In this document: piece after piece, positions 15,811 through 23,577 of the stretch
How positions within the stretch are numbered: the stretch's first letter is position 1
Layout of the letters: each line of letters starts with the position of its first letter
DNA from: Actinoplanes nipponensis
GTDB taxonomy: Bacteria > Actinomycetota > Actinomycetes > Mycobacteriales > Micromonosporaceae
Direction of reading: 5' to 3'
Length of the DNA stretch: 51,576 bases
Assembly (NCBI RefSeq): GCF_016862275.1
Contig: NZ_BOMQ01000104.1
Span: forward strand, 1-51,576
Made by a program: the position numbers and the translations under genes
Notes under the pieces: generated by a model
Database searches by the model: none
Seen by the model: only the letters and a program-made list of their open reading frames with translations
What the model was told of the DNA's origin: nothing

Positions 15811-17136
15811 ATGAGCTCGGACCAGCTCCATCCGCACGATCCCCCACCCGGCGGGCCCTCGGCCCGGACCGCCCCCCAGCGCGGCGGAACGCAGCGCCGC
15901 AGACTGCTCCGGCCCGCCGCCGCGGCCGCCGCACTGCTGCTCGGGGCCGGCTTCCTCGTCGCCTCCGCGGGCGCCGCGGACGCGGCCGCCGGCTGCCGCG
16001 TCAGCTACACGGTGAACGAATGGAGCGGCGGATTCACCGGCGCCGTTTCCGTGACCAACCTGGGCGCGGCCGTCGACACGTGGGCGGTGGACTGGGACTA
16101 CGCCGGCAACCAACAGCTCAGCCAGAGCTGGAACAGCACGTACACGCAGTCCGGCCGGCACGTCACGCTGCGCAACGCGAGCTGGAACGGCGCGCTGGCC
16201 ACCAACGCCGGCGTCACCGCCGGCTTCAACGCCACCTACTCCGGCAGCAACCCCACGCCCACCGCGTTCAGCCTCAACGGCGTGGCCTGCACCGGCGCCA
16301 CCGTGCCGAGCACGCCCCCGGCGACCACCCCGACCGCCACACCACCCCCGACGACGCCGGCGCCCACCCCCACCACCGGGGACCCGTGGAACCCGCCGGC
16401 CCGGTACGTCGGCCCGCTGGCGGCGAACTGGAAGCACCAGGAGGACACCTACAGCGACCTGTACGGCTTCCGCAACTACCTCTTCGACCAGGTGATGGCG
16501 GCCCGGGGCAGCATCAACTACTGCGTCCGGTGGGAGTCGACCGCCACCGTCTCCACCACCCTGCGCGACCAGATCCAGGCCACGCTGCAGCGTCAGTTCC
16601 AGAAATGGGTGGACCAGCTCAACGAGGGCGGCCAGGGCTGGAACGGGTGGCCCTACCGCACCGTTCCGGTCAAGGTCGTCGGCTGGGCCGTACGGGACCG
16701 CAACCAGCTGCAGTGGTCCGACAACGCGGTGGACGTCTACGTCAACGACATCCGCGAGGGCGCGCCCCAGTGCGGCGAGCCGTGCGGCCGGTTCTTCCAC
16801 CAGGACGGCAACTACTCCGGCTGCCCGGGCGGCGCCGCGCACCACTACGACCTGTCCCTCTGGCTCACCCAGGGCATGGGCATGGGCGGCGCGGGCGGCG
16901 ACTGGGGTCAGCGCATCGACAAGGACTACTACGTCAACGCACTGGCCCAGGAGGACATCCACATCCTGCTGCACGAGATGGGGCACAGCTGGGGGCTGAA
17001 CGACTTCTACGACTACGACCCGCTGCCGGGCGAGGGCTTCGTGATGAAGGCCGGCTCCGCGACCCGGATCACCGAGTTCGACAAGTGGATGCTGCGGGAC
17101 TTCTGGCGGCACCTCAAGAACCGCTACGGCCGGTAG
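15811..17136 (+). CDS. Secreted CBM2-linked zinc metallopeptidase, second type
   Basis: The 441-residue precursor has a cytoplasmic Pro-rich head of about 30 residues, a hydrophobic signal segment, a CBM2 (about 59-160, bounded by Cys), a Thr/Pro linker and a peptidase domain. The zinc motif HEMGHSWGLND is at 388-398, again HExxHxxGxxD, with VMKAG at about 411-415 as a possible Met-turn. Outside the motif it does not resemble the peptidase domain at 6384-7481, so the two are different families attached to the same anchor. AAAGGA precedes the ATG. It is the first gene of an operon with the large glycosidase 12 bases downstream. Confidence 0.8.
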   Translation: MSSDQLHPHDPPPGGPSARTAPQRGGTQRRRLLRPAAAAAALLLGAGFLVASAGAADAAAGCRVSYTVNEWSGGFTGAVSVTNLGAAVDTWAVDWDYAGNQQLSQSWNSTYTQSGRHVTLRNASWNGALATNAGVTAGFNATYSGSNPTPTAFSLNGVACTGATVPSTPPATTPTATPPPTTPAPTPTTGDPWNPPARYVGPLAANWKHQEDTYSDLYGFRNYLFDQVMAARGSINYCVRWESTATVSTTLRDQIQATLQRQFQKWVDQLNEGGQGWNGWPYRTVPVKVVGWAVRDRNQLQWSDNAVDVYVNDIREGAPQCGEPCGRFFHQDGNYSGCPGGAAHHYDLSLWLTQGMGMGGAGGDWGQRIDKDYYVNALAQEDIHILLHEMGHSWGLNDFYDYDPLPGEGFVMKAGSATRITEFDKWMLRDFWRHLKNRYGR

Positions 17137-17148
17137 GAGGGCAGCCAG

Positions 17149-20100
17149 ATGAGCAACTGGAATCGTCCGGGCGCGACGTGGCGGAAAGCGGTGAGCGCGC
17201 TGTCGGTCACGGTGGTGACCGGCGCGCTCGCGGTGGCCGCCGCCGGTCCCGCGCTGGCCGCGCAGACCATCGGGTACCCCACGTTCACCGGCCCGGCCGT
17301 GCCGGCGCCGCCGGTGGGCTACACCCCCGCCGGCATGATGCAGGCGATCTACGACGCCGAGAAGTCCGGCACCGACTTCTGGGTCGACCGGCTCCTGACC
17401 CGCTCCGGCGGCAGCGACCCCTCTGACGCCGACGGCGGGATCCTGATGACCCGCGGCCGGGCGCTGTTCATGAAGCAGCACAACCCGGCGGTCATCGGCT
17501 TCGGCGGCCGGGTGGCCTACTGGGAGAGCATCAGCGACGCCAATGCCTACGCGATCGCGCTGAGCCCGGGCACCTTCACCGAGCAGGCCGGCCAGCGGCG
17601 GCAGGCGCCGAGCTACTGGAGGAGCGTCTACACCAGCGGTTCCGTGCAGGCCACGGTGACCAAGTTCATCACCGACAACAACGTGGCGGTCACCAACCTC
17701 GCGCTCACGAACAACGGCTCCGGCCCGGCCACGCTCACGCTGCGCGCCACCTCGCCGTACGCGACCGGCGGCAGCGGCGCCGAGCTGACCGGCACGACCG
17801 GCGTGAAGAACGGCCTCACCACGCTCACCACCCGGCTGGCCGGCGACGGGTTCACCGCCTCCGGCGGCGCCCTGACCCGATCGGTCACCCTCGGCGCCGG
17901 ACAGAGCGTGCAGACCAAGGTGGTCATGGGCTTCCTGGCCGACGAGATCCCGGCCTCCGCCACCGACTACACCGCCTACCGCGACGCCACACCCGACGCC
18001 GCGTTCGCGACGCACGTGCGCGCCTACAACAAGTGGTGGGCCGACAACGTGCCCTACATCGACGTGCCGGAGCCGGCGATCAAGAAGCAGATCTTCTACC
18101 GCTGGTGGCTGATGCGCTTCAACAGCCTGGACGCTAACATCCCCGGCCAGACCTTCCAGTTCCCGACCTCCGTCGAGGGCGCCCTGGGCTACAACAACGC
18201 GATCGCGCTGACCCAGCCCATGCACATCGACGACCTGAAGTACCTGCGCGATCCGATGTACTCCTACGGCGACTGGCTGTCGGTGGGCCAGGTGTCGCGG
18301 GGCGGCCGCTTCGTCGACAACCCCGGCGACCCGGAGAACTGGTCGAACAGCTACACCCAGTACATCGCCGAGGCGGCCTGGCGCAGCTACCAGCTGCACG
18401 GCGGCCAGCCCGGCATCGCCGGCACCCTCGCCCACTACGCCGAGGGCGACGCCAAGGGCCAGCTCGCCACCTACGACCACGACGGCAACGGCATCATCGA
18501 GTACGACTGGGGCGCGCTGACCGGCAACGACGCGGACGCGGTGTCCTTCGACTGGCGCAGCGGCAACCTGGACCGGGCCGAGGGCGCGTACCAGTACAGC
18601 GGGGCGATGGCCGCGGCGCAGGCGTACGACGCGGCGGGCAACCCCGCCAAGGCGGCCGAGATGCGGGCCCTCGCCGACCGGATCAGGAACGCGATCGTCA
18701 GCGTGCTCTGGAGCCCCGGCGACAGTCTGCTGAAGCACCGGCACGTGGCGACCAACGCGCTCGACCCGTGGAAGGAGATCAACAACTACTACCCGTACGC
18801 GGTCGGCCTGATGCCCGCCACCGACCAGTACAAGCAGGCCCTGCGGCTGTTCGCCGACCCGGCGGAATACCCGGTCTTCCCGTTCTACACGGCCAACCAG
18901 AAGGACAAGGCGGCCGCCGCAGCCGCCGGCCACCCGGGCAGCAACAACTTCTCCACCATCAACTCCACCGTGCAGTTCCGGCTGTTCTCCTCGGTGCTGC
19001 GCAACTACCCCAACCAGTGGATCGGCGCCGAGGACTACAAGAAGCTGCTGTACTGGAACGCCTGGGCCCAGTACGTCGACGGCAACACCGCCTGGCCGGA
19101 CGCCAACGAGTTCTGGGCCAACTGGAACCCGGCCACCAAGCACATCGACTACCGGTCCTGGATCCACCACAACATCCTGGGCAGCAGCAACTGGACCGTC
19201 ATCGAGGACGTCGCCGGGCTGCGGCCGCGCAACGACGCCAAGGTGGAGTTGTCGCCGATCGGCATCGGCTGGCCCAACTTCACGGTGAACAACGTCCGGT
19301 ACCGCAACAGCGACCTCACGATCGTCTGGGACGACCCGAGCGACGGCGTCGTGAAGTACCCCGGCGTGCCCGAGGGGTACTCGATCTACGTCAACGGCAG
19401 CCGGGCGGTCACCGTCGACAAGCTCGTCCCGCTGGTCTACGACCCGGCCAGCGGCGCCGTCACCTTCACCGGGGCCACCGCGACGGTCGGCTTCCACGTG
19501 GCCGTGCCGGGGATGCAGGCGCCGTCCCAGGTGGCCCACGGCGACGCCGGCACGGTGGACCTGCTGGCCAAGGCGGGCGTCGACCTGACCCCGGGCTCCG
19601 TCAACCTGGCGCGGGGCGCGACCGGGTCCGCCTCGTTCACCGCGAGCGGCACGAGCACGGCCGCGGCCGTCGACGGGTACCCGACCAACGAGCCGTTCTG
19701 GGGCGCCGCGGGCTCGCCGAACAGCCAGGACTGGTACGAGCTCAACCTCGGCGCGGCGAGGACCGTCGACGAGGTGCGGCTGTACTTCAAGGACAGCAGG
19801 CCGGCCAGCGGCACCTACCGGGCCCCGTCCTCGTACCAGATCCAGTACTACACCGGCAGCGCCTGGGCCAACGTGGCCGGCCAGGTCGCCACGCCCGCCA
19901 CCCCGCGGGGCAACTACAACCGGGCGCGGTTCACGGCGGTGAGCACGCAGCGGCTCCGGGTGCTGATGACCCATGCGAGCGGGGCGAAGACCGGCCTGAC
20001 CGAGGTGCAGGCGTACGGCCGCGGCGGCACCCCGCCACCGGCCGGCGTCACGGTGGAGGCCGAGGCGAGCGGCAACACCCTGGCCGGGCAGGCCGCCGTC

Positions 20101-20424
20101 CGCTCGTCGGCGGCCGCCTCCGGGGGCGCCGTGGTCGGCTACGTCGGCAACGGCGCCGGCAATTACCTGCAGCTCAACAACGTCTCGGTGGCCACGGCCG
20201 GCGACCACCGGATCACTCTGTACTACGCCTCGGGCGACGCCCGCTCGGTCCAGGTCGGCGTCAACGGCGCGGCCCCGGTCACGGCGGCCACCCCGGGCAC
20301 CGGCGGCTTCGACACGATCGGCTCGGTGACCCTCACGGCCGCGCTGGCCGCCGGCGCCAACACCATCCGCCTCGGCAACACCACCGGCTGGGCCCCGGAC
20401 CTGGACCGGATAGTGGTGGACTGA
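17149..20424 (+). CDS. Large secreted (alpha/alpha)6-type glycosidase with discoidin and CBM35/6-like domains
   Basis: The 1091-residue protein has a signal peptide ending near ALAAQ (about residue 38). An N-terminal beta-rich region (about 40-280) is followed by a helical toroid of the GH63/MGH1-like type (about 290-690), including an RAEGAYQYSGAM segment. A beta tail follows, then an F5/8 type C (discoidin/CBM32) domain at about 818-962 and a CBM35/CBM6-like domain at about 967-1091. The ATG has GGAGGG upstream. No catalytic residue or CAZy family is assignable by eye. Because GH121 beta-L-arabinobiosidase and GH142 also use such toroids and the locus carries GH127, action on beta-L-arabinosides is plausible but unproven. 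Confidence 0.7.
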   Translation: MSNWNRPGATWRKAVSALSVTVVTGALAVAAAGPALAAQTIGYPTFTGPAVPAPPVGYTPAGMMQAIYDAEKSGTDFWVDRLLTRSGGSDPSDADGGILMTRGRALFMKQHNPAVIGFGGRVAYWESISDANAYAIALSPGTFTEQAGQRRQAPSYWRSVYTSGSVQATVTKFITDNNVAVTNLALTNNGSGPATLTLRATSPYATGGSGAELTGTTGVKNGLTTLTTRLAGDGFTASGGALTRSVTLGAGQSVQTKVVMGFLADEIPASATDYTAYRDATPDAAFATHVRAYNKWWADNVPYIDVPEPAIKKQIFYRWWLMRFNSLDANIPGQTFQFPTSVEGALGYNNAIALTQPMHIDDLKYLRDPMYSYGDWLSVGQVSRGGRFVDNPGDPENWSNSYTQYIAEAAWRSYQLHGGQPGIAGTLAHYAEGDAKGQLATYDHDGNGIIEYDWGALTGNDADAVSFDWRSGNLDRAEGAYQYSGAMAAAQAYDAAGNPAKAAEMRALADRIRNAIVSVLWSPGDSLLKHRHVATNALDPWKEINNYYPYAVGLMPATDQYKQALRLFADPAEYPVFPFYTANQKDKAAAAAAGHPGSNNFSTINSTVQFRLFSSVLRNYPNQWIGAEDYKKLLYWNAWAQYVDGNTAWPDANEFWANWNPATKHIDYRSWIHHNILGSSNWTVIEDVAGLRPRNDAKVELSPIGIGWPNFTVNNVRYRNSDLTIVWDDPSDGVVKYPGVPEGYSIYVNGSRAVTVDKLVPLVYDPASGAVTFTGATATVGFHVAVPGMQAPSQVAHGDAGTVDLLAKAGVDLTPGSVNLARGATGSASFTASGTSTAAAVDGYPTNEPFWGAAGSPNSQDWYELNLGAARTVDEVRLYFKDSRPASGTYRAPSSYQIQYYTGSAWANVAGQVATPATPRGNYNRARFTAVSTQRLRVLMTHASGAKTGLTEVQAYGRGGTPPPAGVTVEAEASGNTLAGQAAVRSSAAASGGAVVGYVGNGAGNYLQLNNVSVATAGDHRITLYYASGDARSVQVGVNGAAPVTAATPGTGGFDTIGSVTLTAALAAGANTIRLGNTTGWAPDLDRIVVD

Positions 20425-20439
20425 GCGCGGGGAGCGGAT

Positions 20440-20467
20440 CCGCCGGGGCTGCCGTCAGCCCCGGCGG
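20440..20467. terminator. Strong hairpin after the large glycosidase
   Basis: A perfect 12-bp stem (CCGCCGGGGCTG with CAGCCCCGGCGG) closes a CCGT loop 16 bases after the glycosidase stop. It probably ends the arabinoside operon and separates it from the sulfur locus. Confidence 0.7.
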
Positions 20468-20502
20468 CCCGCTCACGGCGGATGCCCGCGCCCCGCACTG
20501 CG

Positions 20503-20610
20503 TCAGCCGGCGACCGTGACGGTGATCTCCGGCTGCTGCGCCAGCGTGTTGTGCACGGTGCAGTGGCCGGCGACGGCGGTGAGCGCGGCCATCCGCTCCG
20601 CGGGTCCATG
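20503..20610 (-). pseudogene. OsmC-family C-terminal remnant
   Basis: On the minus strand a 35-codon open stretch ends in TGA at 20503-20505 and reads ERMAALTAVAGHCTVHNTLA then an ITVTVAG tail. This resembles the last helix and strand of OsmC/Ohr-type peroxide or persulfide-linked proteins, which end in a His-Cys/Pro-Val-His-x-Thr-Leu motif. A stop codon (TGA, 20611-20613) lies directly upstream and there is no start or N-terminal half. A CstR-type operator (20654) remains in front of it, so the gene was probably once part of the sulfur regulon and was truncated by deletion. Confidence 0.5.
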
Positions 20611-20653
20611 TCAGCGGCGAGCAGATCCGCGCAGCGGCGGTGATCGCCGCCCG

Positions 20654-20669
20654 ATACCCCCTACCGTAT
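20654..20669. promoter_or_regulatory. CstR-type operator, degenerate (upstream of the OsmC remnant)
   Basis: ATACCCCCTACCGTAT keeps the left ATACCCC half and a partly matching right half (CGTAT). It lies between the cstR stop and the truncated OsmC-like gene. Confidence 0.45.
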
Positions 20670-20684
20670 GCCGGGGGATGCCGG

Positions 20685-20954
20685 TCAGGCCAGCGAGAGG
20701 AAGAGCTTCTCCAGCCGCGCCACGTCGAGGGTCGGCTCCTCGCCGTTCTCCTCGGCGGTCAGGCACTGCCGCAGCCCGCTGGCAATGATCTTGAAGCCGG
20801 CCCGGTCCAGCGCGCGGGACACGGCGGCGAGCTGGGTCACCACGTCCGCGCAGTCGCGGCCGTCCTCCAGCATCGCGATGACCCCGCGGATCTGGCCCTC
20901 CGCGCGCCGCAGCCGCTTGACGACGTCACCGAGGGCGTCCTGGTCGATCTGCAT
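20685..20954 (-). CDS. cstR: CsoR/FrmR-family repressor, CstR (persulfide-sensing) type
   Basis: The 89-residue all-helical protein belongs to the DUF156/CsoR family (KRLRRAEGQIRG near the start). It keeps Cys35 and Cys64. The residue four before the second Cys, where copper-sensing CsoR has its ligand His, is Gly60. The Cys pair without that His is the signature of CstR, which forms di- to tetrasulfide links when exposed to persulfides and then leaves DNA. All neighbours are sulfur genes. GGAGGAGG precedes the ATG and an operator-like palindrome lies 37 bases upstream, so it is autoregulated. Confidence 0.85.
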   Translation of the reverse strand: MQIDQDALGDVVKRLRRAEGQIRGVIAMLEDGRDCADVVTQLAAVSRALDRAGFKIIASGLRQCLTAEENGEEPTLDVARLEKLFLSLA

Positions 20955-20991
20955 GCCGTGCCTCCTCCACCCGTTACCTGACGGCGCAACA

Positions 20992-21007
20992 ATACCCCAC
21001 CGGGTAC
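20992..21007. promoter_or_regulatory. CstR-type operator before cstR
   Basis: ATACCCCACCGGGTAC is a near-palindrome of the ATACCCC-NN-GGGGTAT type, 37 bases upstream of the cstR start on the minus strand. Confidence 0.65.
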
Positions 21008-21036
21008 CCCTGGCCGGCCGCGACTTTCCCCTGGTC

Positions 21037-21411
21037 TCAGCGCGCCGCGGCGGTGCCCCGGGAGGCGAGCTCGGCCCGGACCGCGTCCATGTCGAGCGCG
21101 CGCACCCCGGCGATGACCTCCTCGAGCGCCGCCGGCGGTAGCGCCCCGGCCTGGGCGAACACCAGCACGCCGTCGCGGAAGGCCGCCAGGGTGGGGATCG
21201 ACGAGATGCCGAGGGCGCCGGCGAGCCGCTGTTCGGCCTCGGTGTCCACCTTCGCGAAGACGATGTCGGGGTGGTGCTCGCCGGCCCGCTCGTAGACGGG
21301 GGCGAAGCGCCGGCAGGGCCCGCACCAGGCGGCCCAGAAGTCGATCAGCACGATGCCGGGCCCGCTCACCGATGCGGTGAAGGCCCCTTCGGTCAATGCC
21401 ACGGTGGCCAT
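21037..21411 (-). CDS. Thioredoxin
   Basis: The 124-residue thioredoxin has the active site WCGPC (Cys30, Cys33) and the cis-Pro motif SIPT. A C-terminal extension of about 15 residues (after the fold) carries no motif. The ATG at 21411 has GGAGGGAGA upstream; the frame is open farther back but runs through the operator. It would reduce persulfides or disulfides for the neighbouring sulfur enzymes. It lies upstream of cstR on the same strand and may be cotranscribed with it. Confidence 0.9.
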   Translation of the reverse strand: MATVALTEGAFTASVSGPGIVLIDFWAAWCGPCRRFAPVYERAGEHHPDIVFAKVDTEAEQRLAGALGISSIPTLAAFRDGVLVFAQAGALPPAALEEVIAGVRALDMDAVRAELASRGTAAAR

Positions 21412-21461
21412 GTCTCGTCTCCCTCCATCCGTGCCGCAGTCCTGTCGGCACTGGTCCCAAC

Positions 21462-21477
21462 ATACCCCTGGGGGTAT
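21462..21477. promoter_or_regulatory. CstR-type operator before the thioredoxin gene
   Basis: ATACCCCTGGGGGTAT has two perfect 7-base half-sites (ATACCCC, GGGGTAT) around a TG centre. It overlaps a TATATA sequence that may be the -10 of the minus-strand thioredoxin promoter. Confidence 0.75.
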
Positions 21478-21487
21478 ATATTCCGGG

Positions 21488-21518
21488 TTGACAGGACCAC
21501 CGATCCGGGGGCTATCGT
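21488..21518 (+). promoter_or_regulatory. Promoter of the persulfide dioxygenase operon
   Basis: TTGACA (21488-21493) and TATCGT (21513-21518) are 19 bases apart, just upstream of the perfect CstR-type palindrome. The spacing is a little long, so confidence is moderate. Confidence 0.45.
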
Positions 21519-21527
21519 CGATGACAA

Positions 21528-21543
21528 ATACCCCCGGGGGTAT
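21528..21543. promoter_or_regulatory. CstR-type operator before the persulfide dioxygenase gene
   Basis: ATACCCCCGGGGGTAT is a perfect 16-bp palindrome, the best of five such sites in the window, placed just after the predicted -10 and 26 bases before the ATG. Confidence 0.85.
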
Positions 21544-21569
21544 AACCCAACCCGTCAAGGAGTCCCGGC

Positions 21570-22931
21570 ATGCCGTCCATCCTGCCCATCGACACGCCCT
21601 CGCTCGGCGACCGCAGCTACCTCGTCCACGACGGCCGGGTCGCGTTCGTCGTCGACCCGCAGCGCGACATCGACCGCGTCCTCGGCCTGGCCGCCGCCCA
21701 CGACGTACGGATCACCCACGTCTTCGAGACCCACCTCCACAACGACTACGTCACCGGCGGGTACGCCCTGGCCCGGCGCACCGGCGCCGCGTACCACGTC
21801 AACGCGGCCGATCCCGTCGCCTTCGACCGCGTCCCGGTGTCCGACGGCGACGTCATCGCCGTCGGCGACACCATGACCGTGCGGGTCATCGCCACCCCCG
21901 GCCACACGCACACCCACCTGTCGTACGCCCTGGCCGACACCGGCGAGCCGGTCGCGGTCTTCTCCGGTGGGTCGCTGCTCTACGGCTCCGTGGGCCGACC
22001 CGACCTGCTCGGCCCGGCGCACACCCACGACCTCGTGCACCACCAGTACGCCTCCGCGCACAAGCTGGCCGCCACGCTGCCCGGCGAGGCCGGCGTCTAC
22101 CCCACGCACGGCTTCGGCAGCTTCTGCTCCGCCACTCAGAGCGAGGCCCGGGCGTCGACGATCGCCCGGGAGAAGCTGGTCAACCCCGCGCTGACCCGCG
22201 ACGAGCGGACGTTCGTCGACGAGCTGCTGGCCGGCCTCGACGCCTGGCCGGCCTACTACGCGCACATGGCGCCCGCGAACGCCGCGGGCCCCGGCGAACC
22301 GGACCTCTCCACGCCGGAACACGCCGACGCCGAGCAGATCCGCAAGCGGCTGGCCGACGGCGAGTGGGTCGTCGACCTGCGCCACCGGGTCGCCTTCGCG
22401 GCCGGACACGTCGCCGGCACCCTCAACTTCGGCCTGGACGGCAGCTTCGCCACCTACGTCGGCTGGCTCATCCCGTGGGGCACCCCGCTCACCCTGCTCG
22501 CCGACAGCCCCGACGAGCTCGCCCTGGCCCAGCGCGAACTCGTCCGGATCGGCATCGACCGGCCCGCCGCGCAGGCCACCGGCACGCCGGCCGACTGGGC
22601 GGGCGGCCACGGGCTCGAGTCCTACCCCCGGGCCACGTTCGCCGACCTCGCCCAGGTCCGCCACCACCGCAGCGTCGTCGTGCTCGACACCCGCCGCGCC
22701 CTCGAGGCCGCCGCGGCACGCATCCAGGACGCGACGCACATCCCGCTGCACGACCTGGCGCGCCGGCTGGACGAGGTGCCCGACGGCGAGGTCTGGGTGC
22801 ACTGCGCCGCCGGCTACCGCGCCTCGATCGCCGCCTCCCTGCTCGCCCGGGCCGGACGTCACGTCGTCGCCGTCGACGACGACTTCGACCACGCCCGCGA
22901 CGCCGGACTGCCCGTCGTCACCGGCCGCTGA
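21570..22931 (+). CDS. Persulfide dioxygenase-rhodanese fusion (CstB/ETHE1-like)
   Basis: The 453-residue protein starts with a metallo-beta-lactamase fold of the persulfide dioxygenase branch: HLHND (His55, His57, Asp59) followed by YVTGG, then TPGHTHTH and the THGFGSFC segment. Two rhodanese domains follow. The first (about 265-345) lacks a catalytic Cys; the second (about 360-453) has HCAAGYRAS with Cys412. It oxidises glutathione/mycothiol or low-molecular persulfide to sulfite and can move sulfane sulfur to give thiosulfate. AAGGAG precedes the ATG. It heads an operon with rhodanese and TauE genes and is controlled by a perfect CstR site. Confidence 0.9.
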   Translation: MPSILPIDTPSLGDRSYLVHDGRVAFVVDPQRDIDRVLGLAAAHDVRITHVFETHLHNDYVTGGYALARRTGAAYHVNAADPVAFDRVPVSDGDVIAVGDTMTVRVIATPGHTHTHLSYALADTGEPVAVFSGGSLLYGSVGRPDLLGPAHTHDLVHHQYASAHKLAATLPGEAGVYPTHGFGSFCSATQSEARASTIAREKLVNPALTRDERTFVDELLAGLDAWPAYYAHMAPANAAGPGEPDLSTPEHADAEQIRKRLADGEWVVDLRHRVAFAAGHVAGTLNFGLDGSFATYVGWLIPWGTPLTLLADSPDELALAQRELVRIGIDRPAAQATGTPADWAGGHGLESYPRATFADLAQVRHHRSVVVLDTRRALEAAAARIQDATHIPLHDLARRLDEVPDGEVWVHCAAGYRASIAASLLARAGRHVVAVDDDFDHARDAGLPVVTGR

Positions 22932-22971
22932 GCCACCCCGCTCGCGGCGCCCACCCATCCGAAGAGGAGAC

Positions 22972-23577
22972 ATGACCGCTGACCTTCCCGGCGGACCCGC
23001 CACGATCGACATCGCGGAGCTGCGTGAGCAGCTCACCGCGGGCTCGGGTCCCCGCATCATCGACGTCCGCACCCCGGCCGAATTCGAGACCGCCCACATC
23101 CCCGGCGCCTACAACGTCCCGCTCGACCTGCTCCGGGAACACCGCGCCGAGCTGCGCCGGCACCTTGACGAGCAGGTCGTGCTGGTCTGCCGCTCCGGCG
23201 CCCGCGCCACCCGGGCCGGGCAGACCCTCGCCGACGCCGGCCTGCCCCACGTCAGGGTCCTCACCGGCGGCATCCTCGCCTGGCAGGCCGCCGCCGAGCC
23301 GGTCAATTCCGGCCGCCCGCGCTGGGACCTCGAACGCCAGGTCCGCCTGGTGGCCGGCACGATCGTGCTGGCCAGCATCCTGGCGTCGATCGCCGTGCCC
23401 GCGCTCAAGTGGGTCGCGGCCCTGCTCGGGGCCGGGCTGGCGGTCGCCGCGCTCACCGACACCTGCGCGATGGGCATGCTGCTCGGCAAGCTTCCGTACA
23501 ACCGCGGCAGCCGCTGCGACCTGGACACCATCGTCGGGCAGCTGCGCGACGCCGAGTCGACCCGGCACCGGCCATGA
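22972..23577 (+). CDS. Rhodanese with membrane DUF2892 domain (YgaP-like)
   Basis: The 201-residue protein has a rhodanese domain (about 10-105) with active Cys73 in CRSGARA, and a C-terminal DUF2892 part with two hydrophobic helices (about 128-165), as in E. coli YgaP. It would carry sulfane sulfur at the inner face of the membrane. GAAGAGGAGA lies upstream of the ATG. Its stop overlaps the TauE start (ATGA). Confidence 0.9.
   Translation: MTADLPGGPATIDIAELREQLTAGSGPRIIDVRTPAEFETAHIPGAYNVPLDLLREHRAELRRHLDEQVVLVCRSGARATRAGQTLADAGLPHVRVLTGGILAWQAAAEPVNSGRPRWDLERQVRLVAGTIVLASILASIAVPALKWVAALLGAGLAVAALTDTCAMGMLLGKLPYNRGSRCDLDTIVGQLRDAESTRHRP

Noticed and set aside
15748..20208. A 1486-codon open frame on the minus strand opposite the protease and glycosidase genes
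   Set aside because: It is a shadow of two well-supported secreted proteins; composition is Val/Gly/Arg-rich with no domain or ribosome site, as expected in high-GC antisense frames.
20685..20954. Copper-sensing CsoR
   Set aside because: The ligand His is replaced by Gly60 and no copper ATPase or chaperone gene is nearby; the neighbours are sulfur genes.
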